A DNA stretch of 47,749 nt from 2-01-FULL-45-10 sp964433975 (GCA_964433975.1 CAYSSS010000006.1:1-47749); one strand, 5' to 3'; counted from the stretch's first letter, positions 38,252-47,077 are shown. Made by a program: numbers and translations. The notes: a model not told the origin generated them from the sequence alone.

Positions 38252-38869
38252 TTGCATCTCAATATAGCCGCCACCAAGACCAATCTTTTGAAAGTAAAGA
38301 AGTCGCTTGCCCTGACGAGAGAAGGGCACGAGCTTCTCGATGAGAAACGCAAGATATTGATCACCGAGCTCAACGCCCTTGTCAATGTCACGGATAAGCT
38401 CGAAAAGGACGTGGGCCTGAAACTGCGGGAAGCGTACGAAGTTGCGGACAAGACTCTCATAACAATGGGCAGGAGGAATGCGCTGGCGCTCGGACTCTCT
38501 ACGGATATAAAGAGCGACATCTCTATAACACAGCGCAGGGTCATGGGCGTAGACGTCCCGGCCATAACGCTCACTATGGTCGATAATCCGCCTTACCAAA
38601 GCCCGCACGACGTAAATTTTTACGCGGATGAGACTAGACTAAAATTCAAGGAAGTGTTAAAATTGCTCGCCGAACTTGCCGAGAAGAAGATAGCTCTTCT
38701 GCGCATAGCGGAAGAGGCCTTTAAGACAATACGCAAGGTAAACGCGCTCGAGAAGATCTACATACCGGATTACGAAGACACCTTTAAATATATAAGCGAA
38801 AGGCTGGATGAAGGGGACAGGGAGTCTTTCTCGATGCTGAAGATGATAAAATCGAGACTAAGGGGATGA
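38252..38869 (+). CDS. atpD: V-type ATP synthase subunit D
   Basis: 205 residues, a long helical hairpin typical of the rotor-axle subunit D (start MHLNIAATKTNLLKVKKSL, end TFKYISERLDEGDRESF). It starts with TTG, preceded by AGGACG. The ATG at 38235 is out of frame and is rejected. Last ATPase gene of the operon. Confidence 0.92.
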   Translation: MHLNIAATKTNLLKVKKSLALTREGHELLDEKRKILITELNALVNVTDKLEKDVGLKLREAYEVADKTLITMGRRNALALGLSTDIKSDISITQRRVMGVDVPAITLTMVDNPPYQSPHDVNFYADETRLKFKEVLKLLAELAEKKIALLRIAEEAFKTIRKVNALEKIYIPDYEDTFKYISERLDEGDRESFSMLKMIKSRLRG

Positions 38870-38882
38870 GGGGAAAATAAAA

Positions 38883-39362
38883 ATGGCCATAAAAAATATA
38901 GCAGCCAGCGTGGCGGGAGGAGGCATCTCCCTTATAACGGTGAAGTACGCGATAGCTTTGGCCAAACTGCTCTCGGCAAAATTGACGGCCATGTATGTGG
39001 TGAATGAAAAGCTCCTGGCCGAACTCCTGAAGAGCAGAGTCCTGGTCGAGGTGGAGGCGCAATCATACGAGAAGGACCTCGAGGACCAGGGCAAGAGGTT
39101 CCTGGAACGGATAAAGTCGATGAGCGACAAGAAGGGCATAGAGTGCGAATGCATGCTGCTGCGCGGAGTTGTCCATGAAGAGATATTCAAGCATACGAAG
39201 GAGATCAACGCCGACCTGCTGGTCATGGGAGAGCTGAAAGAGGTCCTGTCGCGTAAAGATACTTTCTATGACGAGGCTGAGAGAATATTCCGCGAAGCGC
39301 CGTGTCCGGTCGTGGTGGTGAAGAACCTGCCCGAAGTTGAAAAAATGTACGATGAGGTATAA
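38883..39362 (+). CDS. Universal stress protein (UspA family)
   Basis: 159 residues, Rossmann-like: NIAASVAGGGISLITVKYAIALAKLLSAKLTAMYV is the first strand-helix unit and REAPCPVVVVKNL the last. The ATP-binding GxxGxG pattern is poor (LVMGELKEVLSRKDTFYDEAERIF), so it may be a non-ATP-binding type. It lies between the ATPase and RNF genes, 13 bp after subunit D, and ends inside the rnfC promoter region; a link to energy state is plausible but unproven. Confidence 0.82.
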   Translation: MAIKNIAASVAGGGISLITVKYAIALAKLLSAKLTAMYVVNEKLLAELLKSRVLVEVEAQSYEKDLEDQGKRFLERIKSMSDKKGIECECMLLRGVVHEEIFKHTKEINADLLVMGELKEVLSRKDTFYDEAERIFREAPCPVVVVKNLPEVEKMYDEV

Positions 39363-39365
39363 AAT
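39337..39365 (+). promoter_or_regulatory. Promoter of the rnf operon, predicted leaderless
   Basis: TTGAAA (39337-39342), 17-bp spacer, TAAAAT (39360-39365). The rnfC ATG is at 39373, seven bases on. No ribosome site. The -35 lies inside the end of the Usp gene, so rnf can be made apart from the ATPase genes. Confidence 0.65.
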
Positions 39366-39372
39366 ATCATAA

Positions 39373-40686
39373 ATGCCTTATTCATTTTATGGAGGTGTCC
39401 ATCCGCCGTCGTTTAAAAGTCTTACATCGGATGGAGCGTTAAAAAAAGTCTACGTATCGAAGAGAGTAGTCCTGCCGCTTTCGCAGCATACGGGCAGTCC
39501 GGCCGAACCTGTAGTCAAGCCAGGGGATACCGTAACGGTGGGACAGCTGATCGCTAAAGCCACCGGATTCGTCTCGAGCCCCATACACGCCACGATAAGC
39601 GGCAAAGTAACAAAGATAAGTTATTCCCCCTCACCAACGTCACCTCGAGCCCTCTCCATTTTCATAGAGTCACAGGGCGACGAGGACCAGGAGTTTAAGT
39701 CGAAGGAGCGCGGCAATATTGGATCGCTTTCCGGGGATGAGTTGTTGGTTATAATAAGGGACTCCGGAGTAGTCGGCCTCGGCGGCGCGGCTTTTCCCAC
39801 GCACGTAAAGCTCTCCCCTCCTAAGAATAAATCTATAGATACGGTGATATTGAACGGCGCGGAGTGCGAACCTTATCTCACCTGCGATCAGCGCCTGATG
39901 ATGGACCGCCCGGATGAGATACTTAAGGGGCTGGAGGTAATACTAAAGATATTGGGCGCCAGGAAAGCGTATATAGCCATAGAGGATAATAAACTGCCCG
40001 CCATCTACGCGATGGAGAAAGCCTTGTCTGGCCGCACTTTTCACGACGCGGCCGCCGTAAAGATATCGGTCCTGCATACGCGCTATCCGCAGGGCGCCGA
40101 AAAACAGATGATAAAATCGGTCTTGAATAGAGTGGTCCCTGCCGGAGGACTTCCGATGGACGTAGGCTGCATCGTCCAGAACGTCGGCACGGTATTCGCC
40201 ATTTACGAAGCGGTCTATCTCTCCAGGCCGTTAATAAAGAGGGCGATAACCCTCACCGGCTCGTGCCTGAACGAACCCATGAACGTGCAGGTGAGAATAG
40301 GGACGATACTGAAAGATATAGCCGAGGCGACCGGCGGATTTAAAAGAGACCCTAAAAAGATAATCATGGGCGGTCCCATGATGGGTGTGGCGCAGTACAC
40401 TATGGAGGTGCCGATCGTAAAGGGTACGAGCGGGGCCCTCTTTCTTTCCAAAGAAGAGCTTTGCGAAGCGCGGGAGTCGGTCTGCATACGCTGCGGCAAG
40501 TGTATAGAGGCCTGTCCAATGGGCCTGGTGCCGACGACATTGATGTACAGGGTGAAGAAGGAGTCTTTCGCAGAGGCCAAAGATCTGGGGATAATGAATT
40601 GTTTTGAATGCGGCGCGTGCGCCTACGAATGCCCGGCCAAGATCCCTCTTTTGGACTATATGAAATACGGGAAGGCGAAAGTATGA
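39373..40686 (+). CDS. rnfC: RNF complex subunit C
   Basis: 437 residues. N-terminal GGVHPP and the barrel-sandwich region, FMN/NADH-binding Rossmann part (GVVGLGGAAFPTHVKL), SLBB region, then two 4Fe-4S sites: CIRCGKCIEACPMGLVP and CFECGACAYECPAKIPLLDYM. RnfC is the NADH-side subunit of the ferredoxin:NAD oxidoreductase that pumps Na+ or H+. Overlaps rnfD by 4 nt (ATGA). Confidence 0.95.
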   Translation: MPYSFYGGVHPPSFKSLTSDGALKKVYVSKRVVLPLSQHTGSPAEPVVKPGDTVTVGQLIAKATGFVSSPIHATISGKVTKISYSPSPTSPRALSIFIESQGDEDQEFKSKERGNIGSLSGDELLVIIRDSGVVGLGGAAFPTHVKLSPPKNKSIDTVILNGAECEPYLTCDQRLMMDRPDEILKGLEVILKILGARKAYIAIEDNKLPAIYAMEKALSGRTFHDAAAVKISVLHTRYPQGAEKQMIKSVLNRVVPAGGLPMDVGCIVQNVGTVFAIYEAVYLSRPLIKRAITLTGSCLNEPMNVQVRIGTILKDIAEATGGFKRDPKKIIMGGPMMGVAQYTMEVPIVKGTSGALFLSKEELCEARESVCIRCGKCIEACPMGLVPTTLMYRVKKESFAEAKDLGIMNCFECGACAYECPAKIPLLDYMKYGKAKV

Positions 40687-41642
40687 AGAATCCGTTGACA
40701 GTCTCAATAGGGCCTCATATACGCGCCAAAGTTTCGACAAGCCGCATCATGTGGGGGGTGAATCTGGCCCTGATACCCGCCGGAGCGGCAGGCGTATTCA
40801 TATTCGGCGTTTACTCGCTTTACGTGATAATGGCGTCCGTCATCTCCGCGGTAGTTACCGAATGGGCGATCCTCGCTTTGAGGAAAAAAGAGTTCGCCAT
40901 TTTTGACGGCAGCGCCATTCTTACGGGACTCTTACTGGCATATAATCTTCCGCCCGATGTTCCTCTATGGCTTCCTGTAGCCGGATCATTCTTCGCGATA
41001 GCGATAGGTAAACAAGTCTTCGGCGGACTGGGCCACAATATCTTTAACCCGGCCCTGACAGGAAGAGCGTTCCTTATGATCTCCTGGCCCGTCCACATGA
41101 CTACATGGCAGAACCCGAGATGGCAGGTGGACGCTATAACTACGGCTACGCCCCTGGAGCTGCTTAAACATAACAAGTCCATACTTTTAAAAGGCACTAC
41201 GTATATGGACCTCTTCATGGGCAACCGCGGCGGGTGCATAGGAGAGGTCTGCGTAGTCGCCCTCTTGATAGGCGCCGCATATCTCATCTTAAAAAAATAT
41301 ATCAGCTGGCATATCCCGGTAACTTTCGTGGCGTCGGTGGCTCTCTTTAGCTGGGTATTCAACGGTTTCAACGGTTTCTTTACCGGTGACGCGCTCTTCT
41401 ATTGTCTTTCCGGCGGGCTCGTCCTCGGCGCTTTCTTCATGGCTACAGATTATGTCACCAGCCCGTTGAGCGCGAAGGGGAAGATAATATTCGGCATCGG
41501 ATGCGGCGTCCTCACCTTTCTTATAAGAAAATATTCCGGCTATCCGGAAGGGGTATCTTACGCCATACTTATCATGAACGCGGCGACTCCTATTATAGAC
41601 AGGTATTCGTTCCCTAGGTGGTTTGGATGGAGGAAAGCATGA
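40683..41642 (+). CDS. rnfD: RNF complex subunit D
   Basis: 319 residues, about nine membrane helices. DAITTAT with T156 fits the D-x-x-(S/T)-G-A-T flavinylation motif except for T in place of G, where FMN is attached through a phosphodiester bond. It starts within the stop of rnfC (ATGA); the longer open frame upstream overlaps rnfC and is rejected. Confidence 0.94.
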   Translation: MKNPLTVSIGPHIRAKVSTSRIMWGVNLALIPAGAAGVFIFGVYSLYVIMASVISAVVTEWAILALRKKEFAIFDGSAILTGLLLAYNLPPDVPLWLPVAGSFFAIAIGKQVFGGLGHNIFNPALTGRAFLMISWPVHMTTWQNPRWQVDAITTATPLELLKHNKSILLKGTTYMDLFMGNRGGCIGEVCVVALLIGAAYLILKKYISWHIPVTFVASVALFSWVFNGFNGFFTGDALFYCLSGGLVLGAFFMATDYVTSPLSAKGKIIFGIGCGVLTFLIRKYSGYPEGVSYAILIMNAATPIIDRYSFPRWFGWRKA

Positions 41643-42181
41643 AACAGTTATTTAAATTCGGATTGATCTTGTGTCTCATATGTTTGGTGTCGACGCTCGT
41701 TCTCGCGGTAACCTATGAGGTCACGAAACCGAAGATCGAAGAGCAGTTGAAACTCGAAGAGGAGGCCGCTTTTAAAGCCATATTACCGGAGGCCGATTCG
41801 TTTACGAAAAAGGAGTCAAACGGCATCGAATATTATGAAGCTCTGAAAGGCGGCGCTCTCGCCGGATATTGTGTGAAGGTAGCCGCCAATGGCTACGGCG
41901 GATATATACATATGATAGTAGGGATAGATCCGGCGGGCACTATAGAGGGACTGGAAGTCATTCAGCACCAGGAGACTCCCGGGCTCGGCTCCAAAATAGA
42001 GGAGATAAGGCCGGGAGAGAAAGAGGCGTGGTTCCTGAAACAGTTTAGGGGCAAGCCCGCGTCCGGGATAGGATTAAAGAAGAATATAGACGCGATAACC
42101 GGCGCCACGATATCGAGCAGGGCGGTCACCGATTCCGTGCGCGCCACGATAGATAAGTTCCTGGCGGAGATCAAGAAGTGA
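41639..42181 (+). CDS. rnfG: RNF complex subunit G
   Basis: 180 residues: one membrane anchor (8-28), then a periplasmic FMN-binding domain with GTIEGLEVIQHQETPGLGSKI and the flavinylation motif DAITGAT, T157. The start at 41639 overlaps the rnfD stop (ATGA); a GTG at 41618 is rejected. An ApbE-type flavin transferase is needed and is not in the window. Confidence 0.95.
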   Translation: MKQLFKFGLILCLICLVSTLVLAVTYEVTKPKIEEQLKLEEEAAFKAILPEADSFTKKESNGIEYYEALKGGALAGYCVKVAANGYGGYIHMIVGIDPAGTIEGLEVIQHQETPGLGSKIEEIRPGEKEAWFLKQFRGKPASGIGLKKNIDAITGATISSRAVTDSVRATIDKFLAEIKK

Positions 42182-42233
42182 ACCCATTCGACGGGCTCAG
42201 GGTTCATCCTGAGCGATCGGCAGGGGCCGAAGG
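42182..42233. repeat. REP-like hairpin in the rnfG-rnfE gap
   Basis: CTCAGG-GTTCAT-CCTGAG forms a perfect 6-bp stem in a TTCGACGGGCTCAGGG context that resembles widespread intergenic palindromes of bacteria. The end of the gap supplies the ribosome site of rnfE. It interrupts an otherwise tightly packed operon. Confidence 0.6.
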
Positions 42234-42824
42234 ATGAAGATGCTGCACGAATTCACCAAAGGCATATGGAAAGAGAACCCGACGTTCAAGATGGCGCTCG
42301 GGCTCTGCCCCACGCTCGCGATATCGACGAGCGTATCGAACGGTTTCGGCATGGGAGTGGCCGCTACTTTCGTCCTGGTGGGCGCGAATATATTCATATC
42401 GCTCGTGCGCAATATCGTGCCGGAGAAGGTACGAATACCGTGCTTTGTAGTAATAATCGCGACGTTTGTCACGATAGTCGAGCTTGTGATGAAGGCGTAC
42501 GCTCCTCTCTTGTCGAGGTCGCTCGGCATATACGTGCCGCTGATAGTGGTCAATTGCATAGTCTTAGGGCGCGCCGAGGCCTTCTCGTCGAAGAATTCAC
42601 CCATAAGGTCCATACTCGATTCGCTGGGAATGGGATTAGGGTTTACGTGGGCGCTTGTAGTCATATCCTTGATAAGGGAGTCAATAGGCAACGGCACCAT
42701 ATTCGGTTTTTCAATACATAAGTCATTCGAGCCGGCGCTCTTTATGATACTGGCGCCGGGCGCGCTGCTCACTATAGGGCTCTTAGTCGGCGCGATCAAC
42801 CACTTTATGGATAAGAGGAAATAA
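42234..42824 (+). CDS. rnfE: RNF complex subunit E
   Basis: 196 residues, six helices; NPTFKMALGLCPTLAISTSV near the start and the paired CP in each half fit the RnfA/RnfE family, which carries an Fe centre between them. Shares one base with the rnfA start. Confidence 0.95.
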   Translation: MKMLHEFTKGIWKENPTFKMALGLCPTLAISTSVSNGFGMGVAATFVLVGANIFISLVRNIVPEKVRIPCFVVIIATFVTIVELVMKAYAPLLSRSLGIYVPLIVVNCIVLGRAEAFSSKNSPIRSILDSLGMGLGFTWALVVISLIRESIGNGTIFGFSIHKSFEPALFMILAPGALLTIGLLVGAINHFMDKRK

Positions 42825-43432
42825 TGGAGCTATCCACGTACATAACGATAATAATCAGCACCGCATTCATTAATAATTTCATCTTGTCCAGGTTCCTGGG
42901 GCTCTGTCCTTTTATAGGGGTCTCAAAGCATACGGGCCCTGCCGTCTCGATGGGCATCGCGGTCACATTCGTTACGACGATGGCCTCCGCCATAACATGG
43001 CTGCTCTATAAATTTGTACTTCTTCCCTACGATCTCCAGTACCTGCGAACATTGAGCTTCATCCTGGTGATAGCCGCGTTCGTACAGTTCGCCGAGATCA
43101 TAATACAGAAGAAGTCCCCGGCGCTATATAAGATGCTCGGCATCTACCTGGCGCTTATAACCACGAACTGCGCTGTATTTGGAGTGGCGATATTGAATAC
43201 GGATATGTTCTTCCTCAACAACAAGGCCGTGGCCGGAAGTTTTTACATGTCGTTGCTTCAGGGTTTCGGGGCCGGAGTAGGATTTACCCTGGCGATGTTC
43301 CTGATGTCCGGTATCAGGGAGAGGCTCGAGTTCGCGGATGTTCCGAAATGTTTTAAGGACGCGCCCATTACGTTTGTAATAGCGAGCCTCATGTCGCTCG
43401 CGTTTCTGGGCTTCAGTGGTTTTAAGGTATAA
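42824..43432 (+). CDS. rnfA: RNF complex subunit A
   Basis: 202 residues, six helices, homologous to RnfE with inverted membrane topology. NNFILSRFLGLCPFIGVS and ALITTNCAVFG are the conserved repeats with the ligand cysteines. Confidence 0.96.
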   Translation: MELSTYITIIISTAFINNFILSRFLGLCPFIGVSKHTGPAVSMGIAVTFVTTMASAITWLLYKFVLLPYDLQYLRTLSFILVIAAFVQFAEIIIQKKSPALYKMLGIYLALITTNCAVFGVAILNTDMFFLNNKAVAGSFYMSLLQGFGAGVGFTLAMFLMSGIRERLEFADVPKCFKDAPITFVIASLMSLAFLGFSGFKV

Positions 43433-43434
43433 CT

Positions 43435-44238
43435 ATGGACTATGGAGTTAGATTAATCACACCTGTCGTAACGATGGCCGCCCTCGGGCTCTTCTTCGGG
43501 GTGGGCCTCGCTTATGTGCTGAAGATCTTCGGAGTAAAGGTCGATCCGGAGGTAGCGCTCATAATAACGAAGCTTCCCGGGACGAATTGCGGCGCTTGCG
43601 GCAAGGCCGGATGTACCGCGTTTGCCGAGGCCCTGAAAAAAGGAGAGGCCGTGCCGTCGGACTGCGTAGTAAGCGGTGACGAATCCAGAAAACTTGTTGC
43701 GCAAATCCTGGGAATAGATTATAATTCGAAAGTCAAAACTATCGCTACGCTGCTTTGTAACGGCGGCAGGAGAGCGAAGGATAAATATTTTTATAACGGC
43801 ATAAGAAGCTGCAAGGCGGCCTCGCTCGTCTTCAACGGGCAAAAGGCCTGCGCTTTTGGGTGCCTCGGATTCGGCGATTGCGTTGATGACTGCCCATTCG
43901 GCGCGATCATTATGGGCGAAGACGGACTTCCGGCGGTGGACGCCGCCAAATGCACGTCTTGCGGCAAATGCGTAAAAGCGTGCCCGAAGCGATTATTCGA
44001 GATCACTCCCGCCGAGAAACATTACTACGTGAAGTGCAGCTCCAGGGAACCGGGAGCCGTAGTGATGAAGGTCTGCAGCGCTGGCTGCATCGGCTGCAGG
44101 AAATGCGAAAAGGCCTGCCCTTCGGCGGCAGTGAAAATAGAGGACAATTTAGCAAAAATTGATTACGGGAAGTGTCAGAACATGGGGAAATGTTTTGAAG
44201 TCTGCCCGACTAAAGTAGTCCGCCTACGCAATCAATAA
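43435..44238 (+). CDS. rnfB: RNF complex subunit B (ferredoxin-like)
   Basis: 267 residues: membrane anchor 1-28, the 4Fe-4S site GTNCGACGKAGC...C, then CLGFGDCVDDCPFG, CTSCGKCVKACP, CIGCRKCEKACP and CQNMGKCFEVCP. It accepts electrons from ferredoxin. The last five codons (RLRNQ) and the stop come from a REP-like repeat that runs into the gene (44219-44280). Gene order rnfCDGEAB is standard. Confidence 0.95.
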   Translation: MDYGVRLITPVVTMAALGLFFGVGLAYVLKIFGVKVDPEVALIITKLPGTNCGACGKAGCTAFAEALKKGEAVPSDCVVSGDESRKLVAQILGIDYNSKVKTIATLLCNGGRRAKDKYFYNGIRSCKAASLVFNGQKACAFGCLGFGDCVDDCPFGAIIMGEDGLPAVDAAKCTSCGKCVKACPKRLFEITPAEKHYYVKCSSREPGAVVMKVCSAGCIGCRKCEKACPSAAVKIEDNLAKIDYGKCQNMGKCFEVCPTKVVRLRNQ

Positions 44239-44280
44239 GATATAGAGAAGGTGCTTCGGCGGATATATTCGCCGAAGCAT
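44219..44280. repeat. REP-like hairpin element, copy 3, overlapping the rnfB end
   Basis: TCCGCCTACGCAATCAAT, then about 14 bases and GTGCTTCGGCGGAT, as in copy 2. It includes the perfect hairpin TGCTTCGGCG-GATATATT-CGCCGAAGCA (44252-44279). CGCAATCAATAA within it is the end of rnfB. Confidence 0.7.
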
Positions 44281-44324
44281 TAAGCCTATTACGAGTTGAA
44301 TGCGAAGGCGAATGGTAAAGAGGT

Positions 44325-44428
44325 CTACTTCGCCATCTAACCCGAAAAGCTCGGTTATGGCTTCGTAGGACCTTATAGACAATTCCTGCGAAGCCCTACC
44401 GGCTATTGGTAGTTGAAGGGCGAAGCAG
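44325..44428. repeat. Palindromic MITE/REP-like element, copy B
   Basis: Ends CTACTTCGCC (44325-44334) and GGCGAAGCAG (44419-44428) pair with one G-U. Inner stem GGCTTCGTAGGA (44359-44370) with TCCTGCGAAGCC (44384-44395). Same layout as 34087-34183; the differing bases keep the pairing. Confidence 0.75.
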
Positions 44429-44448
44429 AAAAGAGGTAGAGGTATTAT

Positions 44449-44772
44449 ATGGTAGAGATAAACAGCGGTAATTTTAGTAAAGAGGTCTTGGGTTCGGACA
44501 GGCTCGTGCTCGTCGATTTCTGGGCGCCGTGGTGCGTGCCGTGCAAGGTGATAGCCCCGGCGGTCGAGAGGATAGCCGAGGAGCGCAGGACCAGCGTAAA
44601 GGTCGCGAAGGCCAATGTAGACGATAGCCCGGAGCTGGCAACGGAATTATCCATATTTAATATTCCGACGATAGTATTCTTTAAGTCCGGCAAAGAGCAC
44701 TCCCGTCTCGTCGGCGTGAATACCAAAGAGGCGATAGACGCCAAGATAGAGAAGATAGCAAGCGAGGAGTAA
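44449..44772 (+). CDS. trxA: Thioredoxin
   Basis: 107 residues, usual length. FWAPWCVPCK gives active-site C29-V-P-C32; most thioredoxins have CGPC. The cis-proline segment (FNIPTIVFFK) and GVNTKEAID follow. A likely substrate of the TrxB at 14275. GAGGT stands 6 nt before the ATG. Confidence 0.92.
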   Translation: MVEINSGNFSKEVLGSDRLVLVDFWAPWCVPCKVIAPAVERIAEERRTSVKVAKANVDDSPELATELSIFNIPTIVFFKSGKEHSRLVGVNTKEAIDAKIEKIASEE

Positions 44773-45375
44773 TTGATAAGCATAGCGGTTCTCTGTTCCG
44801 GGAACGGGACGAATCTCCAGGCGATAATCGACAGTATCGGTAAGGGCCATATACCCGCAAAGATAGCCCTCGTCCTTAGCGACGAAAAGGAAGCGTTCGC
44901 TCTGGAGCGCGCCAGGAAGGCCGGTATCGAGGCGATTGTACTCGACAAGGCCGGATACAAAACGAGAGAAGATTTTGACAGAGAGATAGTAAAGCGTTTA
45001 AGAGAGAAGAATGTCGAGCTGGTGGTCTTGGCGGGCTTCATGCGGCTACTGAGCCCCTACTTTATCACCGAATACAGGGACAGGATAATGAATATCCATC
45101 CGGCGCTTCTTCCGTCGTTTAAAGGGGCTCGTGGGATAAAAGACGCCATAGATCACGGGGTCAAGGTGACGGGAGTTACGGTCCACTTTGTCGACGAGAA
45201 TCTCGATAACGGGCCGATAATTTTACAGAAGACGGTGGAGATAAAACAAGACGATACGGAAGTGACTTTGCTGGAGCGGATCCACGAAGAGGAGCACAAA
45301 ATATACCCCGAGGCGATAAAGCTCTTTGTCGAAGGGAAGATAAAGATAGAGGGAAGGAAGGTAGTGAAGGGATGA
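44773..45375 (+). CDS. purN: Phosphoribosylglycinamide formyltransferase
   Basis: 200 residues. Phosphate-binding LCSGNGTNLQAI, catalytic N107 and H109 (NIHPALLPSF) and D145 (DENLDNGPI) are present. It transfers formyl from 10-formyl-THF to GAR in purine synthesis. TTG start immediately after the trxA stop; overlaps eno by 4 nt (ATGA), so trxA-purN-eno form an operon. Confidence 0.93.
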   Translation: MISIAVLCSGNGTNLQAIIDSIGKGHIPAKIALVLSDEKEAFALERARKAGIEAIVLDKAGYKTREDFDREIVKRLREKNVELVVLAGFMRLLSPYFITEYRDRIMNIHPALLPSFKGARGIKDAIDHGVKVTGVTVHFVDENLDNGPIILQKTVEIKQDDTEVTLLERIHEEEHKIYPEAIKLFVEGKIKIEGRKVVKG

Positions 45376-46655
45376 AGACCGGAATTTCGGACGTAAAGGC
45401 GAGACAGATACTTGATTCAAGAGGAAATCCAACCGTGGAAGTCGATGTGATTTTGGAAGACGGCTCTTTCGGCAGGGCGGCCGTGCCGAGCGGCGCCTCC
45501 ACGGGCGAACATGAGGCCGTCGAATTGAGAGACGGCGATAAGTCCAAATACGGCGGCAAGGGAGTCTTAAAGGCCGTCGCGAACGTTAACGGCGAGATAA
45601 AAAAAGCCATCAAGGGCAAAGACGCGCTGATGCAGGGCGAGCTCGATCAGTGCCTGATAGACCTGGACGGCACGCCGAATAAAGCGAGGCTGGGCGCGAA
45701 CGCGACGCTCGGGGTATCCCTGGCGGTCGCGAAAGCGGCAGCGGTCTCGAAAGATATGCTTTTATACAGGTATATAGGCGGAGACAAGGCGAAGGTCCTG
45801 CCGATACCGATGATGAATATACTGAACGGCGGTGCTCATGCCGACAACAATGTGGATCTCCAGGAGTTCATGGTAATGCCGATAGGCGCCAAATCATTTG
45901 CCGAGGCTCTCAGATGGGGCGCCGAGACATTCCATTCTTTAAAGAAGATACTGCACGATAAAAAATTGTCTACCGCGGTCGGGGATGAAGGCGGATTCGC
46001 CCCCGATCTTAAATCGAACGAAGAGGCCGTGGAGGTGATACTGGCGGCTATAGATAAGGCGGGATACAAGGCCGGCAAGGATATCTCGATAGCGCTCGAT
46101 CCAGCGTCGAGCTCATTCTTCGAGAAGGGCAAATATATCCTGGAGGCGGAGCCCAAGAAAGAGAATTCAAGCCTCGACATGATAGAGTTCTATTCCAGAT
46201 GGGTATCGAAGTACCCGATAGTCTCGATAGAGGACGGACTCGCGGAGGATGACTGGGAAGGCTGGAGGAAGATGACCGAGAAGCTGGGCAAGTCGATCCA
46301 GATCGTCGGGGACGACCTCTTCGTTACGAACGTCAAAAGACTGAGAATGGGCATAGATAAAAAAGTGGCCAATTCTATCCTGATAAAATTGAACCAGATA
46401 GGAACGCTTACCGAGACGCTCGATACCATGGACCTGGCAAAGAAGCACGGCTATACGGCCGTTGTGTCACACAGGTCAGGTGAGACGGAAGACACTACGA
46501 TAGCGCATCTTGTGGTGGCCATGAATACGGGCCAGATAAAGACCGGCTCCGTTTGCAGGACGGACAGGATATGTAAGTATAATGAATTGCTGCGAATAGA
46601 AGAGTCCTTGGGCAAGAAGGCCGTTTACGGCCTGCCTACCGGCGCATGGAAATAA
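45372..46655 (+). CDS. eno: Enolase
   Basis: 427 residues, full length. ILDSRGNPTVEVDV, SGASTGEHEAVELRDGD, VGDEGGFAPDL, SIEDGLAEDDWEGW, the metal-binding GDDLFVTN and the catalytic KLNQIGTLTET and SHRSGETEDT motifs are all present. Converts 2-phosphoglycerate to phosphoenolpyruvate. Confidence 0.98.
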   Translation: MKTGISDVKARQILDSRGNPTVEVDVILEDGSFGRAAVPSGASTGEHEAVELRDGDKSKYGGKGVLKAVANVNGEIKKAIKGKDALMQGELDQCLIDLDGTPNKARLGANATLGVSLAVAKAAAVSKDMLLYRYIGGDKAKVLPIPMMNILNGGAHADNNVDLQEFMVMPIGAKSFAEALRWGAETFHSLKKILHDKKLSTAVGDEGGFAPDLKSNEEAVEVILAAIDKAGYKAGKDISIALDPASSSFFEKGKYILEAEPKKENSSLDMIEFYSRWVSKYPIVSIEDGLAEDDWEGWRKMTEKLGKSIQIVGDDLFVTNVKRLRMGIDKKVANSILIKLNQIGTLTETLDTMDLAKKHGYTAVVSHRSGETEDTTIAHLVVAMNTGQIKTGSVCRTDRICKYNELLRIEESLGKKAVYGLPTGAWK

Positions 46656-46682
46656 GACGGGCAGTCAGGCAGGTAAGGCTAT

Positions 46683-46955
46683 ATGGGGCAAAAGAGCAGA
46701 GTAAAGACGGTCGTATTTGTTATCATATTGCTTGCCGCGTTCCTGCCGCCCTTCATAAAATATCAGCAGATACAATACAAGAGTAGAGCTCTAGACCGGC
46801 AGCTTAAGAGCCTTAAGGAAGAGATCAAGGCGCTGGAAGAGGAGAAGAGGCGGCTCGAAACCGACATCATATACGTAGAGAAGAAGGCCCGCGACAGGAT
46901 AGGCGTGGCCAAAAAGGGCGAGATCATACTCAAGTCATACCCCGCAAAAAAGTGA
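46683..46955 (+). CDS. FtsB/DivIC-like septum formation protein
   Basis: 90 residues: membrane segment (VVFVIILLAAFLPPFI), then a coiled coil (LDRQLKSLKEEIKALEEEKRRLE) and the family end RDRIGVAKKGEIIL. FtsB-type proteins join FtsL and FtsQ in the divisome. In many genomes it follows eno, as here. Confidence 0.88.
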   Translation: MGQKSRVKTVVFVIILLAAFLPPFIKYQQIQYKSRALDRQLKSLKEEIKALEEEKRRLETDIIYVEKKARDRIGVAKKGEIILKSYPAKK

Positions 46956-47004
46956 TCAATAAGCCATTGAGAGAAGTATAGGTTCACCCCCAGAATAATA
47001 ATCC

Positions 47005-47033
47005 TTGCAAATAGCCGGATCTTTAGTTATAAT
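47005..47033 (+). promoter_or_regulatory. Promoter of the interrupted tRNA-fMet gene
   Basis: TTGCAA (47005-47010), 17-bp spacer, perfect TATAAT (47028-47033), 10 bases ahead of the tRNA 5' end. Confidence 0.75.
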
Positions 47034-47077
47034 GACCCTACATTGCGGGGTGGAGCAGCCTGGTAGCTCGTCGGGCT

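Noticed and set aside
42197..42799. Long antisense frame (200 codons) opposite rnfE
   Set aside because: Shadow of a well-identified membrane protein gene.
44445..45041. Antisense frame (198 codons) opposite trxA and purN
   Set aside because: Spans two certain genes on the other strand; no independent support.
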